Shown piece after piece: positions 1-11,000 of a DNA stretch of 64,000 bases. The stretch is from Methylocystis sp. IM3 (GTDB lineage: Bacteria > Pseudomonadota > Alphaproteobacteria > Rhizobiales > Beijerinckiaceae). Where the stretch lies: contig NZ_JBBPBZ010000002.1 of the NCBI RefSeq assembly GCF_038070105.1, positions 1,232,501 to 1,296,500 of the forward strand, read 5' to 3'. The notes beneath the pieces are model-generated. The model did no database searches. It saw nothing but the letters and a program-made list of their open reading frames with translations, and was not told where the DNA came from. Position 1 is the stretch's first letter. Each line of letters starts with the position of its first letter. A program made the position numbers and the translations under genes.

Positions 1-1209
1 ATGTCGAAGCAGCTTCACGTCATGCTCGGCGTCAAGCCGGACGCCGACACGCTGTTCCAGACCATCGCCGCCATTCCGGCGAGCCTGCGGGACATGAACC
101 CGGAGGTTGCGACGATCGGCGGCGTCGGCCTGCTGATCCTCATCGGCTGGACCCTCGTCACGAACCGCTATGTGAAGATGATCCCGGCGCCGCTCGTCGT
201 CGTGATCGTCGGCATGGCGCTCGGCCAATATTTCGATCTCGACGACGAGCACATCTTCCTCTTCCTGCCGGACACGGCCTACCTGCCGCATCACGAATTC
301 ACGATTGGCCCCAAGTTCCTTGTCGCGATTCCGAATAATTTCCTCGCGAGCTTCGCCTTTCCGGACTTTACGCCGATCTTCTCGCTCGTCTTCTGGCAGC
401 AGGTCTTCGCCATCTGTCTCGTGGGCAGCCTCGAAACGCTGTTGAGCGCCGCGGCCGTCGACAAGCTCGATCCCTATAAGCGCACCTCGGACCTCAACCG
501 CGATCTCGCGGCGGTCGGGCTCGGCAACATCGTCTGCGGGCTCATCGGCGGCCTGCCGATGATCGCGGAAATCGTCCGCAGTTCAGCCAATTGCACCAAT
601 GGGGCGCGCACCGGCTGGGCGAATTTCTTCCACGGCGCCTTCCTGCTCCTCTTCGTGGCGCTCTTTCCCAAGCTCATCCACGAAATCCCGCTGGCCTCGC
701 TCGCCGCGCTGCTGGTCTTCACCGGCTTTCGCCTCGCCTCGCCGAGCGTCTTCAAAAAAACGCTCGCCATCGGCTGGGACCAGCTCGGCGTCTTCTGCAT
801 CACCATCGTCGGCGTGCTGGCGACGGACCTCATCATCGGCGTCGCCATCGGCGTCGTCGCGGAACTGGTCTTCCACCTCTATCGCAGCGTCAACTGGAGC
901 GAGGTCCTGCGCCTGCGTCTCGAAATCGAGGAGAAGGAGCCGGAAGTCTTTCACGTGCGGCTCGGGGGCGCGGCCTTCTTCGCCAATGTTCTGGCGCTCA
1001 AGAAGGATCTGGCGCTGCTTCCGCGCGGCAAGACCGTGGTTTTCGACGTTTCCGAGACCTCGACGATCGACCATACGGTCATGGAGTTCCTCCACCACTA
1101 TTGCGAGGACTATGAGCGCGCCGGCGGCGCGGCCGAACTTTACGGCCTCGACAATCACGCCTCGAAATCCAGCCATCCGCTCGCGCCGAGGAAACGCACG
1201 GCGGCGTAA
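1..1209 (+). CDS. SulP family anion transporter, C-terminal part (5' end outside window)
   Basis: Inner-membrane SulP (SLC26-type) anion permease, probably for sulfate, bicarbonate or a related anion. The 402 visible residues open directly on a membrane-domain segment (HVMLGVKPD) with no N-terminal region, so the ATG at base 1 is probably an internal Met and the gene starts before the window. The SulP signature lies near residues 187-202 (RSSANCTNGART), several hydrophobic segments follow (about 208-295), and the last 100 residues look like a cytoplasmic STAS domain (VVFDVSETSTIDHT). A basic tail ends the protein. The substrate cannot be read from sequence. The family call is firm. Confidence 0.88.
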   Translation: MSKQLHVMLGVKPDADTLFQTIAAIPASLRDMNPEVATIGGVGLLILIGWTLVTNRYVKMIPAPLVVVIVGMALGQYFDLDDEHIFLFLPDTAYLPHHEFTIGPKFLVAIPNNFLASFAFPDFTPIFSLVFWQQVFAICLVGSLETLLSAAAVDKLDPYKRTSDLNRDLAAVGLGNIVCGLIGGLPMIAEIVRSSANCTNGARTGWANFFHGAFLLLFVALFPKLIHEIPLASLAALLVFTGFRLASPSVFKKTLAIGWDQLGVFCITIVGVLATDLIIGVAIGVVAELVFHLYRSVNWSEVLRLRLEIEEKEPEVFHVRLGGAAFFANVLALKKDLALLPRGKTVVFDVSETSTIDHTVMEFLHHYCEDYERAGGAAELYGLDNHASKSSHPLAPRKRTAA

Positions 1210-1286
1210 GTCGCCGGCTTGCCGGGGGGGGGCGGGCGAGGCGCTCGCCCCGGCCTCGCTCGTTCATATTCTCCGTTCTTTGAGCC

Positions 1287-1310
1287 GCCCTGGCCTCGGC
1301 CAGGGCGTTC
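1287..1310 (+). terminator. Possible terminator after SulP gene
   Basis: A 9-bp GC-rich inverted repeat (GCCCTGGCC / GGCCAGGGC, 1287-1295 with 1298-1306) lies 78 bases after the SulP stop. The following bases (GTTCTT) give only a weak U-tract, so this is a tentative intrinsic terminator. A second weaker hairpin without a T-run lies at 1234-1250. Confidence 0.4.
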
Positions 1311-1337
1311 TTGCGCTCGCGGGGCGGCCGGTCGGAT

Positions 1338-1366
1338 TTGACATAAACAAATCTTTATATCTTTAT
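1338..1366 (+). promoter_or_regulatory. Candidate ahcY promoter with tandem operator-like repeat
   Basis: A consensus-like -35 hexamer TTGACA (1338-1343) is followed by an exact tandem 8-mer, ATCTTTAT-ATCTTTAT (1351-1366), an AT-rich island in GC-rich DNA. With 17-bp spacing the -10 would be CTTTAT (1361-1366), a 3/6 match to TATAAT, inside the second repeat. Methionine-cycle genes in proteobacteria are often controlled by ArsR-type regulators such as SahR, and the repeat sits where such a repressor could block polymerase. Promoter and operator roles are inferred. Confidence 0.45.
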
Positions 1367-1439
1367 TGCCTTCTGTGGCCGCCGCTGTTATAGGCGCGGC
1401 TTGCGCCGGGACGCCGGCCTCCCCGAGCAGAGGACTCGC

Positions 1440-2846
<1,407 letters not shown>

Positions 2847-2882
2847 GGCTCGAGCCTGGCGGTTCGCCGCCGGCCTCCGCTT

Positions 2883-2916
2883 GCGGTCCCGCTCCCTGGA
2901 GCGGGGCCGCTTTTTT
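2883..2916 (+). terminator. Rho-independent terminator of ahcY
   Basis: A 12-13 bp stem (GCGGTCCCGCTCC at 2883-2895 pairing with GGAGCGGGGCCGC at 2898-2910, one G-U) with a very tight loop, followed directly by six T (2911-2916). It starts 36 bases after the ahcY stop. Confidence 0.9.
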
Positions 2917-3216
2917 ATGCGTCCCCTGCACAGAAACACGATTCCGTTTTCGCTGAACGCGTTCTAGATTGAGACGAATCGTAGTAAGCGTCGCGGGCGT
3001 GAGCGCAACAGTGCCGGCCATTCGGCCGCGCTTGTACATGCTTCAGCTTCAGGCGGTCCTGCGGCGTCGTGCGTGCGGTTTTCTGCTTCGGCTCAAGACC
3101 CATTCTTGCGCATTTGTTTTCCGTGTCGTGTTTTCTCGAGCATCTCAACTCTCTCTGGGGCCAGGTTCTAGGATGACGCCCGAGCCGCACGGCGCGCGAA
3201 AGGAAACGTCTCGCTC
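2917..3216. other. Intergenic region upstream of divL
   Basis: About 300 bases with no convincing gene. It must hold the promoter for divL and its operon. A perfect 10-bp palindrome GAACGCGTTC (2955-2964) followed by TAGATTGAG stands out. No full CtrA box (TTAA-N7-TTAA) was found. A TTG-initiated reading frame (2969-3220) has no ribosome site and a low-complexity translation, so I do not call it a gene. Confidence 0.4.
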
Positions 3217-5739
3217 ATGATGCGATGCGGCAGACTGCATCCCCGCGTTGAGGCGGCGCCTCGGTCGCGGCGAGCGCGTATGCGCCTATCGGGCGGCGTG
3301 GCGGCGCTCTGCGGCGCGCTTTCGGCCGCCCCCGCGCTGGCGCAGTCGGCGGGGCTCGCCGCGTCGCTGCCGGCGGATTCCGATATCGTCGGCTTCGCCT
3401 TCAGCGGCGGGCTGGCGCTGTTTTCAGCCGTCGTCGCGCTGACCCATATCGGCGAGCGCAACCATTGGCGCCGCCGGGAGGCGCGGATGGCCGCAGAGCT
3501 AGAGGATCTCCGCGCCAGATTCGATCGCGCCCGCACCTTTCTCGCCAGCGAGCCTCAGGCCTTCGTCGTCTGGTCCTCTCCCGAGGGCGATCCCGATGTC
3601 AGCGCCTCGACGCTGCTCGCCGACGCCGACGGCGCGCCGCGCCGGCTTCTGGCCTTCGGGACATGGCTCGTCGCGAAAGACGCTCAGGCGCTCGACGCCG
3701 CCATCGACCGGCTGCGCAAGAACGGCGAGGCTTTTCGCCTGCCGCTCGCGGGCGTCGCCGGGCGTTTCTACGACGCCGAGGGGCGCGCCGTGGGGGGGAG
3801 CGCGGTGCTGCGCATTCGCGAGGTGACGGGCGACAGGCTGGAGCTGATCGGTCTGCGCGAACGTCATGCGCAGGCGCAACGCGCGCTCGAAGGGTTGCAG
3901 GCGCTGCTCGACGCGGCGCCGGCGCCCGTCTGGCTGCGGGACGAGAGCGGGAAGCTTTCCTTCGTCAACAAGGCCTATGTGGCGGCAGTGGAGGCGAAGG
4001 ATCGGGAAGACGCTCTCTCGCGGGGCGTCGAGTTGCTCGACGGGTCGGCGCGGAGCGACGCGGCCAAGGCGCTCGCCAAGGGCTCTGTGTGGCGCGACCG
4101 CGTTCTGGCGGTCGTCGCGGGGGCGCGGCATGTGCTCGACGTGACCAAGACGACCGCGCCCCTGACGGCCGCGATCGCCATCGACCGCCACGAGGTCGAG
4201 ACGGTGCGGGCGGAACTCGAACAGCAGATGCAGTCCTATGTGCGGACGCTCGATCAGCTGCCGACAGCAATTGCCCTTTTCGACCGCAAGAAGCGACTGA
4301 TTTACAACAATGAGGCTTTCGCCCGGCTCTGGCAGCTGGATGCGAAATTCCTCGACCAGAAGCCGACGGACGGCGAGATCCTCGACCGGCTGCGCGCCGA
4401 TGAGCGCGTGCCGGCAGAGCCCGATTACCGCGCCTGGAAGGAAAGATTGTTCGATGCCTATCGCGCGACCGAGCCGGTCCGCCACACCTGGCATTTGCCC
4501 GACGGCCGCATCATCGACGTGGTCGCGCAGCCCAATACGCAGGGCGGCGTCACCTATCTCTACGAAGACACGACGAAGGCCTATGATCTCGAGGCGCGCT
4601 TCAATGCGCTGAACCGCACGCAGAGCGAGACGCTCGAGACTCTGCGAGAGGGCGTGGCGGTATTCGCCGCGGATGGGCGGCTGAGCTTCTGCAATCCGGC
4701 CTTCATGACGCTCTGGCGGCTCGATCCGGAAGAACTGGAGAAAAAGCCGCGCTTCGAGGCGCTGGCGGCGCGCTGCCGGACCCTGCACGACAATGCGGAG
4801 ACCTGGGCGGCGCTGAAGGGGTTCGTCACGAGCCTGAACGACATGCGCGAGGGGTTCACGCGTCGTATCGAAAGGAGCGACGGCGTGGTGCTCGACTGCA
4901 CCGCGCAGTCGCTGCTCGACGGCGCCGCGCTGCTCACCTTCGTGGACGTGACGGCGGACGTGAATGTCGAGCGCGCGCTCACCGACCGCAACAAGGCGCT
5001 GCTCGCGGCCGAGAAGCTGCGCAACGACTTCATCCACCACATCAGCTACGAGCTGCGCTCGCCGCTCAACAACATCAACGGCTTCGTGCATCTTCTGGGC
5101 GAAGAGTCGACGGGGCCGCTCAACCCGCGCCAGCTCGAATATCTGGGCTATGTCAGCAAGTCGTCGGCGGCGCTGCTCGCGATCATCGACGACATTCTCG
5201 ACCTCGCGACGATCGACGAAGACGCCATGGCGCTCGACGTCGCCAACGTGGATGTCGTCGCGACCATGCATGCGGCGATCGAGGGCGTGCAGGACAGAAT
5301 TGCCGAAAACTCGATCGACATTCAGATCGTCGCCATGGACAATGTCGGCGTCTTCCGGGGCGACGCCAAGCGCGTGCGGCAGATTCTCTTCAATCTCCTG
5401 TCCAATGCGGTGGGCTTTTCCAGCCCCGGCCAGACGGTGACGCTCGCCGCCTTGCGGCGTGAGGGGGAGGTCGTCTTCAAGGTGACGGACCGCGGCCGCG
5501 GCATTCCGCCCGATGTATTGGCGCGCGTCTTCGACCGTTTCGAGTCGCATACGGCGGGATCGCGCCATCGCGGCGTCGGACTGGGCCTCTCCATCGTGCG
5601 GGCCTTCATGGAGTTGCACGGCGGCAAGGTGCTGATCGACTCCGCGCCCGGCGAAGGCACGACGGTGACTTGCGTGTTTCCCGCCTCCGAGGCCGGGGGA
5701 GAAGCGCGGCCCGCCGCCAGCGAGGGAGGCTCGGAGTGA
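3217..5739 (+). CDS. divL: DivL-like PAS sensor pseudo-histidine kinase
   Basis: Membrane-anchored cell-cycle signalling protein. In Caulobacter and rhizobia DivL works with DivK and CckA to control the CtrA phosphorelay. Visible features: a hydrophobic N-terminal stretch (about residues 22-42), a membrane segment (about 47-68), a coiled-coil-like region, two or three PAS-like modules (about 130-590), a DHp helix and an HATPase domain (N-box near 725, GVGLGLSIV near 787). The H-box reads HHISYELRSPL: Tyr611 replaces the phospho-accepting His, the hallmark of DivL. At 840 residues it is somewhat longer than Caulobacter DivL (769). ATG 3217 has AAAGGAA upstream; Met22 (3280) is an alternative. 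The stop overlaps the tsaE start. Confidence 0.85.
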   Translation: MMRCGRLHPRVEAAPRSRRARMRLSGGVAALCGALSAAPALAQSAGLAASLPADSDIVGFAFSGGLALFSAVVALTHIGERNHWRRREARMAAELEDLRARFDRARTFLASEPQAFVVWSSPEGDPDVSASTLLADADGAPRRLLAFGTWLVAKDAQALDAAIDRLRKNGEAFRLPLAGVAGRFYDAEGRAVGGSAVLRIREVTGDRLELIGLRERHAQAQRALEGLQALLDAAPAPVWLRDESGKLSFVNKAYVAAVEAKDREDALSRGVELLDGSARSDAAKALAKGSVWRDRVLAVVAGARHVLDVTKTTAPLTAAIAIDRHEVETVRAELEQQMQSYVRTLDQLPTAIALFDRKKRLIYNNEAFARLWQLDAKFLDQKPTDGEILDRLRADERVPAEPDYRAWKERLFDAYRATEPVRHTWHLPDGRIIDVVAQPNTQGGVTYLYEDTTKAYDLEARFNALNRTQSETLETLREGVAVFAADGRLSFCNPAFMTLWRLDPEELEKKPRFEALAARCRTLHDNAETWAALKGFVTSLNDMREGFTRRIERSDGVVLDCTAQSLLDGAALLTFVDVTADVNVERALTDRNKALLAAEKLRNDFIHHISYELRSPLNNINGFVHLLGEESTGPLNPRQLEYLGYVSKSSAALLAIIDDILDLATIDEDAMALDVANVDVVATMHAAIEGVQDRIAENSIDIQIVAMDNVGVFRGDAKRVRQILFNLLSNAVGFSSPGQTVTLAALRREGEVVFKVTDRGRGIPPDVLARVFDRFESHTAGSRHRGVGLGLSIVRAFMELHGGKVLIDSAPGEGTTVTCVFPASEAGGEARPAASEGGSE

Positions 5740-7277
5740 GCGAGGAAAAGACGGCCAAGACCGTCTGGCGGATCGACATCGCCGAAGAGGCCGGCACGAT
5801 TGCGCTTGCGCAAGACCTGGCGACGCTTCTGAAGAGCGGCGATACGCTGACGCTTGCTGGCGATCTCGGAGCGGGCAAGACGACCTTCGCGCGCGCCCTC
5901 ATCCGCGCGCTTCTCGACGATCCTTCGATCGAGGCGCCGAGTCCGACCTTCACCTTGATGCAGATTTACGAGGGCGAGGCGATCCGTATCGTTCACGCCG
6001 ATTTCTACCGCATCGATTCCGCTACGGAGCTTTCGGGGCTCGGCTGGGAGGAGGAAGTCGAAGACGCCATCGTTCTCGTCGAATGGGCCGAGCGTGCGCC
6101 CGAGGCGTTGCCGCATGACCGTCTCGACCTGCGCCTGAGTTTCACCGACGACGAAAATCCCGACGCCCGGCGCGTGACGATTTCGGGTTACGGCGCCTTT
6201 GCGGCCCGGCTGCATTCCTTCAAGGCGCTGCACGAACTCCTGCGCAGGGAGGGGTGGAGCGAGGCCACGCGGAGCTTCCTGATGGGCGACGCCTCGACGC
6301 GCGCCTATGAAACGCTGGAGAAGCCGGACGGCGCGCGCGCGATTCTCATGATCTCGCCCCCGCGTCCCGACGGGCCGCCCGTGCGCTATGGCAAGCCCTA
6401 CAGCGCCATCGCGCGGCTCGCCGAGAATGTGAAGCCTTTCGTGGCCATCGCGAACGGCCTGCGCGAGCAGGGGCTTTCGGCGCCGCGGATCTATGGACAG
6501 GATCTCGACGCCGGCCTGCTGATCGTCGAGGATCTCGGGCGCGAGGGCGTCGTCGACGAGAACGGCCCGATTCCCGAGCGCTATCTCGAAGCCGCCGGCG
6601 CCCTTGCGCATCTTCATTCGCGAACGCTGCCGGATACGCTGCCCGTTGGCGACGCGGGGAATTATCACATCCCGCCCTATGACATGGATGCGCTGCTGAT
6701 CGAGGCCGATCTGCTGATCGACTGGTATGTCGGCCATAAAAAGGGCAGCGTCGCTTCCGGCGCGCGGGCGATCTTCGCCAATCTGTGGCGCAGCGCGCTG
6801 ATCGACGTTGTGAGCGCGCCGCCGACATGGACGCTGCGCGACTATCATTCGCCCAATCTGCTGTGGCTCAGCGAGCGCGAAGGCGTACGCCGCGTCGGCA
6901 TCATTGATTTCCAGGACTGCGTCCTCGGCCATCCCGCATACGACATGGCCTCGCTCGGCCAGGATGCGCGCGTGACCGTGCCCGACGATCTCGAGCTCAA
7001 GCTCCTGGCCCATTACGCAAAGCTGCGGCGTGACGCGGACGAAAGCTTCGATATGGCGGCTTTCGCCAAGGCCTACATGATTCTCGCGGCGCAGCGCGCG
7101 ACAAAGGTTCTCGGCATCTTTGCGCGGCTCAACCAGCGGGACGGAAAGCCTCAATATCTCGCCCACATGCCGCGCGTCGAATCCTATCTGCGTAAAAGCC
7201 TGAGACATCCGGCGCTGGCCGAGATAAAATCCTGGTATGACTCCAACCTCCCCGGATTGTTCCGCGACGACGGCTGA
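5736..7277 (+). CDS. tsaE: TsaE / phosphotransferase (AmgK-like) fusion protein
   Basis: Two-domain protein of 513 residues. Residues about 1-150 are TsaE, the ATPase that supports TsaB/TsaD in making threonylcarbamoyl-adenosine at tRNA A37, with Walker A GDLGAGKTT near 42-50. From about 170 onward lies an APH-type kinase with RDYHSPN (near 368) and DFQD (near 391), resembling AmgK, the anomeric MurNAc/GlcNAc kinase of peptidoglycan-sugar salvage. The start is GTG 5736, whose last two bases begin the divL TGA, with GGGAGG upstream; this coupling decides the start. The neighbouring MurU-like gene supports the AmgK reading. TsaE is clear; the kinase substrate is inferred. Confidence 0.88.
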   Translation: MSEEKTAKTVWRIDIAEEAGTIALAQDLATLLKSGDTLTLAGDLGAGKTTFARALIRALLDDPSIEAPSPTFTLMQIYEGEAIRIVHADFYRIDSATELSGLGWEEEVEDAIVLVEWAERAPEALPHDRLDLRLSFTDDENPDARRVTISGYGAFAARLHSFKALHELLRREGWSEATRSFLMGDASTRAYETLEKPDGARAILMISPPRPDGPPVRYGKPYSAIARLAENVKPFVAIANGLREQGLSAPRIYGQDLDAGLLIVEDLGREGVVDENGPIPERYLEAAGALAHLHSRTLPDTLPVGDAGNYHIPPYDMDALLIEADLLIDWYVGHKKGSVASGARAIFANLWRSALIDVVSAPPTWTLRDYHSPNLLWLSEREGVRRVGIIDFQDCVLGHPAYDMASLGQDARVTVPDDLELKLLAHYAKLRRDADESFDMAAFAKAYMILAAQRATKVLGIFARLNQRDGKPQYLAHMPRVESYLRKSLRHPALAEIKSWYDSNLPGLFRDDG

Positions 7278-7998
7278 ACGCGTCGCCACCATCCCGCGAA
7301 CCGCGATGGTTTTCGCGGCGGGCCTCGGCACGCGCATGCGGCCGCTTACTGACAGCACGCCGAAGCCGCTCGTCACCGTCGCCGGCCGCACGCTGATTGA
7401 TCGCGCGCTCGACGATTTCGCCCGCGCGGGCGTCGAGACCGCGATCGTCAATGTGCATCATCTCGCCGATCAGATCGAAGCGCATCTTGCTTCACGCGTA
7501 GCGCCGCGCGTCATCATTTCTGACGAACGCGCGCGGCTTCTCGATCAGGGCGGCGGCATCCGCAAGGTTCTGCCGCGTCTCGGCGGCGAGCCTTTCTTCA
7601 TCTGCAACACGGACGCTTTCTGGCACGGCGCTCCGCGCTCCAATCTGATCGCGCTGGCGCAGGCGTGGAATCCGATGGAGATGGACGCCGCGCTGCTGCT
7701 CGCGCCGACACAGGGGAGCGTCGGCGTCGATTGGGACGGCGATTTCGATCTCGCGGCGGACGGCCACATCATCCGCCGGGCCGGGCCGAAGCCTTTCGTC
7801 TATGCCGGCGTCGGCCTCATCAAACCACAGCTCTTCGCCGCCGAAACGCAGGACGTGTTCAAGCTCGCGCCCTTCCTGTTCGAGGCGGCGGAAAAGGGGC
7901 GTCTCTTCGGCGTCGTCTCCAGCGGGCTCTGGCTGCATGTCGGCACGGTGGCGGCGATTGAAGACGCGGAGAGAGCAATCGCCGCAGCGGAGGCGTGA
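7237..7998 (+). CDS. murU: MurU-like sugar-1-phosphate nucleotidyltransferase
   Basis: GT-A-fold nucleotidyltransferase of 253 residues. The activation loop AAGLGTRMRPL (near residues 27-37) is followed by a TPKPL lysine motif typical of sugar-1-phosphate nucleotidyltransferases. Next to an AmgK-like kinase this is most likely N-acetylmuramate-1-phosphate uridylyltransferase of the AmgK-MurU bypass, which feeds recycled MurNAc back to UDP-MurNAc and gives intrinsic fosfomycin tolerance in pseudomonads. A mannose-1-phosphate guanylyltransferase is the alternative and sequence alone does not exclude it. The chosen ATG 7237 overlaps the preceding gene by 41 bases; Met23 (7303) would remove the overlap but lies close to the nucleotide loop. 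Confidence 0.78.
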   Translation: MTPTSPDCSATTAERVATIPRTAMVFAAGLGTRMRPLTDSTPKPLVTVAGRTLIDRALDDFARAGVETAIVNVHHLADQIEAHLASRVAPRVIISDERARLLDQGGGIRKVLPRLGGEPFFICNTDAFWHGAPRSNLIALAQAWNPMEMDAALLLAPTQGSVGVDWDGDFDLAADGHIIRRAGPKPFVYAGVGLIKPQLFAAETQDVFKLAPFLFEAAEKGRLFGVVSSGLWLHVGTVAAIEDAERAIAAAEA

Positions 7999-8001
7999 AC
8001 A

Positions 8002-11000
8002 ATGGGCGCGAAGCGCAATGTCTTCACCATCGCGCCCGGCGCGCCCTTCCTCGCAACTTTTGTCGACGCGCTCCTCGACGGCAGAATTGTTCCCGCGCTT
8101 TCCCGCGAGACGCCGCCGCTCGAAATGGCGCGCGCCACCATCTATGTGCCGACCCAACGCGCCGGCCGCGCCCTTGCGGCGGAGTTCGCGCGCGCCATCG
8201 GCAAGGGCGCCGGCTTCCTGCCGCGCATTCTTCCGCTCGGCGGATTGGAGGAGCAGGAAACCGCCACGGTTTTCAGCGGTTTTTCTGGCGATTTCGACGA
8301 GGCCGCGCGCCCGCAGATCGAGGAGCTCGAACGCCGCCTGCTTCTCGCTCAACTCGTTACGAAATGGTCCGAGTCCGTCGGCAAGGCCATTCTCTGCGCC
8401 GATGGGCGGGGCGGTTTGCAGCTGCACGAAAGCGAGTCCTTTTCCGTCGCCTCCTCTCCCGCCGGCGCCTATGCGCTTGCCGCCGAACTTGGCGCGCTCA
8501 TCGATGAATTCATCATTGAAGGCGTCGCGCCTGCGAAGATCGCCGGGGCGATCGACGACAGCGCCTTCGACAAATATTGGGCCATCACGACGACCTTTCT
8601 CGGCATTGTCGTCGAGGCCTGGCCGCAAATGCTCGAAGAGATGGGCCGCGCCGACGCCGCCGCCCGGCGCAAGCTGCTGATCGAAGCGCAGATCCTGCGG
8701 CTTTCCGAGAGGACGGATAATGCGCCGGTCGTCGCAATCGGTTCGACGGGCGCGCAACCCACGACGGCGAAATTGTTGTCGGCCATCGCCGCGCTCGACA
8801 CTGGCGCGGTCGTCCTGCCGGGTCTCGATCAGGAAATGGGCCCTGTTGCCTGGGCGCATGTCGGCGACAGCGAGGACGAGCCCGCCTTTACCCATCCCCA
8901 GACCGTCCTGAAGCGCCTGCTCGGCGTCATGCGGCTCGAGCGGGACGATGTGCGCGAGCTTGCCGCGCTGGAGCTGGCGCAAGCCGAAAGACGCCGGCTC
9001 GTGTCGCAGGCGATGACGCCGGCGGGCGCCACCGCGGCGTGGCGCGACTTCCGCGCATTAGAAGGCGCGGGCTTCGTCGCCGCGCTCGCGGGCGTGACGC
9101 TTCTGGAGGCGCCGGACGAGCAGATGGAGGCGCTTGCGCTGGCGCTCTTTCTGCGCGAGGCGCTGGAGACGCCCGGCCGCACCGCCGCGCTCGTGACGCC
9201 CGACCGAAATCTCGGGCGGCGCGTTGCGGCCGAGTTGCGGCGCTTCCAAATCGAGATCGACGACTCGGGCGGCGCCTCTCTCGCGTCGACCCCGGTCGGC
9301 GTGCTGGTGCGGCTGACGGCGGCGGTCGGCGCCAATGGCCTCGACGCCCGCGCGATCGCCGCCTTGCTGCATGATCCGCTCGTCCGCTTCGGGCGCAGCG
9401 CACAAGAGATCGCCGCGCTGGCGCCTCTCGTCGAAATCGGCGTGTTGCGCGCCACGCCGCCCGGCTCGAATGGCTATGCGTCCAACGTGGCGCGGGCGCG
9501 CGCGGCCGCTGCGGAGCCGCATGCCTATCCGGCGGCGCGGCGCATCACCGATGCTGAATGGAACGCAATCGAAACGCTGCTCGTCGATATGGAGCGGGCC
9601 TTCGCGCCGCTTCTCGCGCTATCCGGCAAGCATGAACTGAAAAGCTTTGCGCGCGCGCATCGCGCCGCTTTCGAGGAGATTGCGAAAGGCGCGGAGGAAA
9701 ACGCCGATGAAGGCGCGCTGGCGCTGTTCGATGTTCTCGACAGGCTGTCGCGGGCCGAGGCGCCGGAGGGTTTCGACGCGCCGGGTTATGCGGCGCTTTT
9801 CGATCGCATCGCCTTCGAGACGACGCTGCGCGGCCCGCGCCGCGCTCATCCACGCCTCAAGATACTCGGCCCGCTCGAAGCGCGTCTGATGGACGCGGAC
9901 CTCATGCTGCTCGCCGGGCTCGACGAGGGCGTCTGGCCGCCGCAAGCGGAAACGGGCGCCTTTCTCAACCGCTCCATGCGCGCGCAATTGGGCCTGCCGC
10001 CGCCCGAGCGCCGCATCGGACAGAGCGCGCATGATTTCGTCATGGCGCTCGGGGCGAAGGACGTCGTGCTGAGCCGCGCCGCCAAGCGCGATGGCTCGCC
10101 GACTGTCGCCTCGCGCTTTCTCACCCGGATCGAGGCGCTCGCGGGCGTCGAGGCGATGGGCGCCTGCCGGTCCCGCGGCGCGAGAATGCTCGCCATCGCC
10201 GCCGCGCTCGATCAGCCGGCGCCCGACGAACTCGTCTCGCTGCAACGCCCGGCGCCCGCGCCGCCGGTCGACATGCGGCCGAAGAGACTGAGCGTCACAC
10301 GCATCGAGACGCTGCGCCGCGACCCTTACGCGATCTATGCCGAGCGCATTCTCGATTTGAAGCCACTCGCGCCGCTCGGCGCCGAGATCGGCACGCGAGA
10401 AATGGGAACCGCGATTCATGCGGCGCTGGAAGCTTTCGTGCGGCGGCATCCGGAAGGGCCGCTGCCCCCGCAGGCGCATGAGGACCTCATCTCGATTGCG
10501 AAAGATTTGCTGAAAGAATTTCTCGCCGAGCCCGCGTTCGAGAGCTTCACCTGGCCGCGCGTGCGGGCGGGTCTCGAACACGCCCTCGCGTTCGAGCGCG
10601 CACAGCGCGAGAAAGGCGGCGTCATCCATATGGAGAAATCCGGCGAATGGGTCGTCACGCTTGCCGATGGCGCGCTTTTTTCGCTTACAGCGAAAGCGGA
10701 TCGCATCGAGGTGGACGCGCAGGGAGAAGCTTCGGTCTTCGATTACAAGACGGGCGATCCGCCCTCAAAGCCACAAGTCCTCGCGGGCTGGTCTCCGCAA
10801 TTGACGCTGGAGGCCGCGATGATCGAAGCGGGCGCCTTTCCGGAGATCGGCGCGCGTCCCGTGGCCGGCGCCGCCTATGTCGGCCTCAAGAATGGGGGCA
10901 AGACGCAGCAGCTCAGCTGGAAGGAGATTTCGTTCTCGGACGTCGTCGCCAAGCATAGCGGCGAACTCGTGCGAATGCTGTCGCAATATCGCGATCCGGC

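Noticed and set aside
1367..1439. SAH or SAM riboswitch in the ahcY leader
   Set aside because: The short leader lacks the conserved cores I know for the SAH and SAM-II classes and forms no matching pseudoknot by eye.
2969..3220. Small plus-strand reading frame before divL
   Set aside because: It begins with TTG, has no ribosome site and a composition unlike the neighbouring genes.
5322..7451. Long minus-strand frame opposite divL and tsaE-amgK
   Set aside because: It is an antisense shadow of real genes, with arginine- and glycine-rich translation and no motifs.
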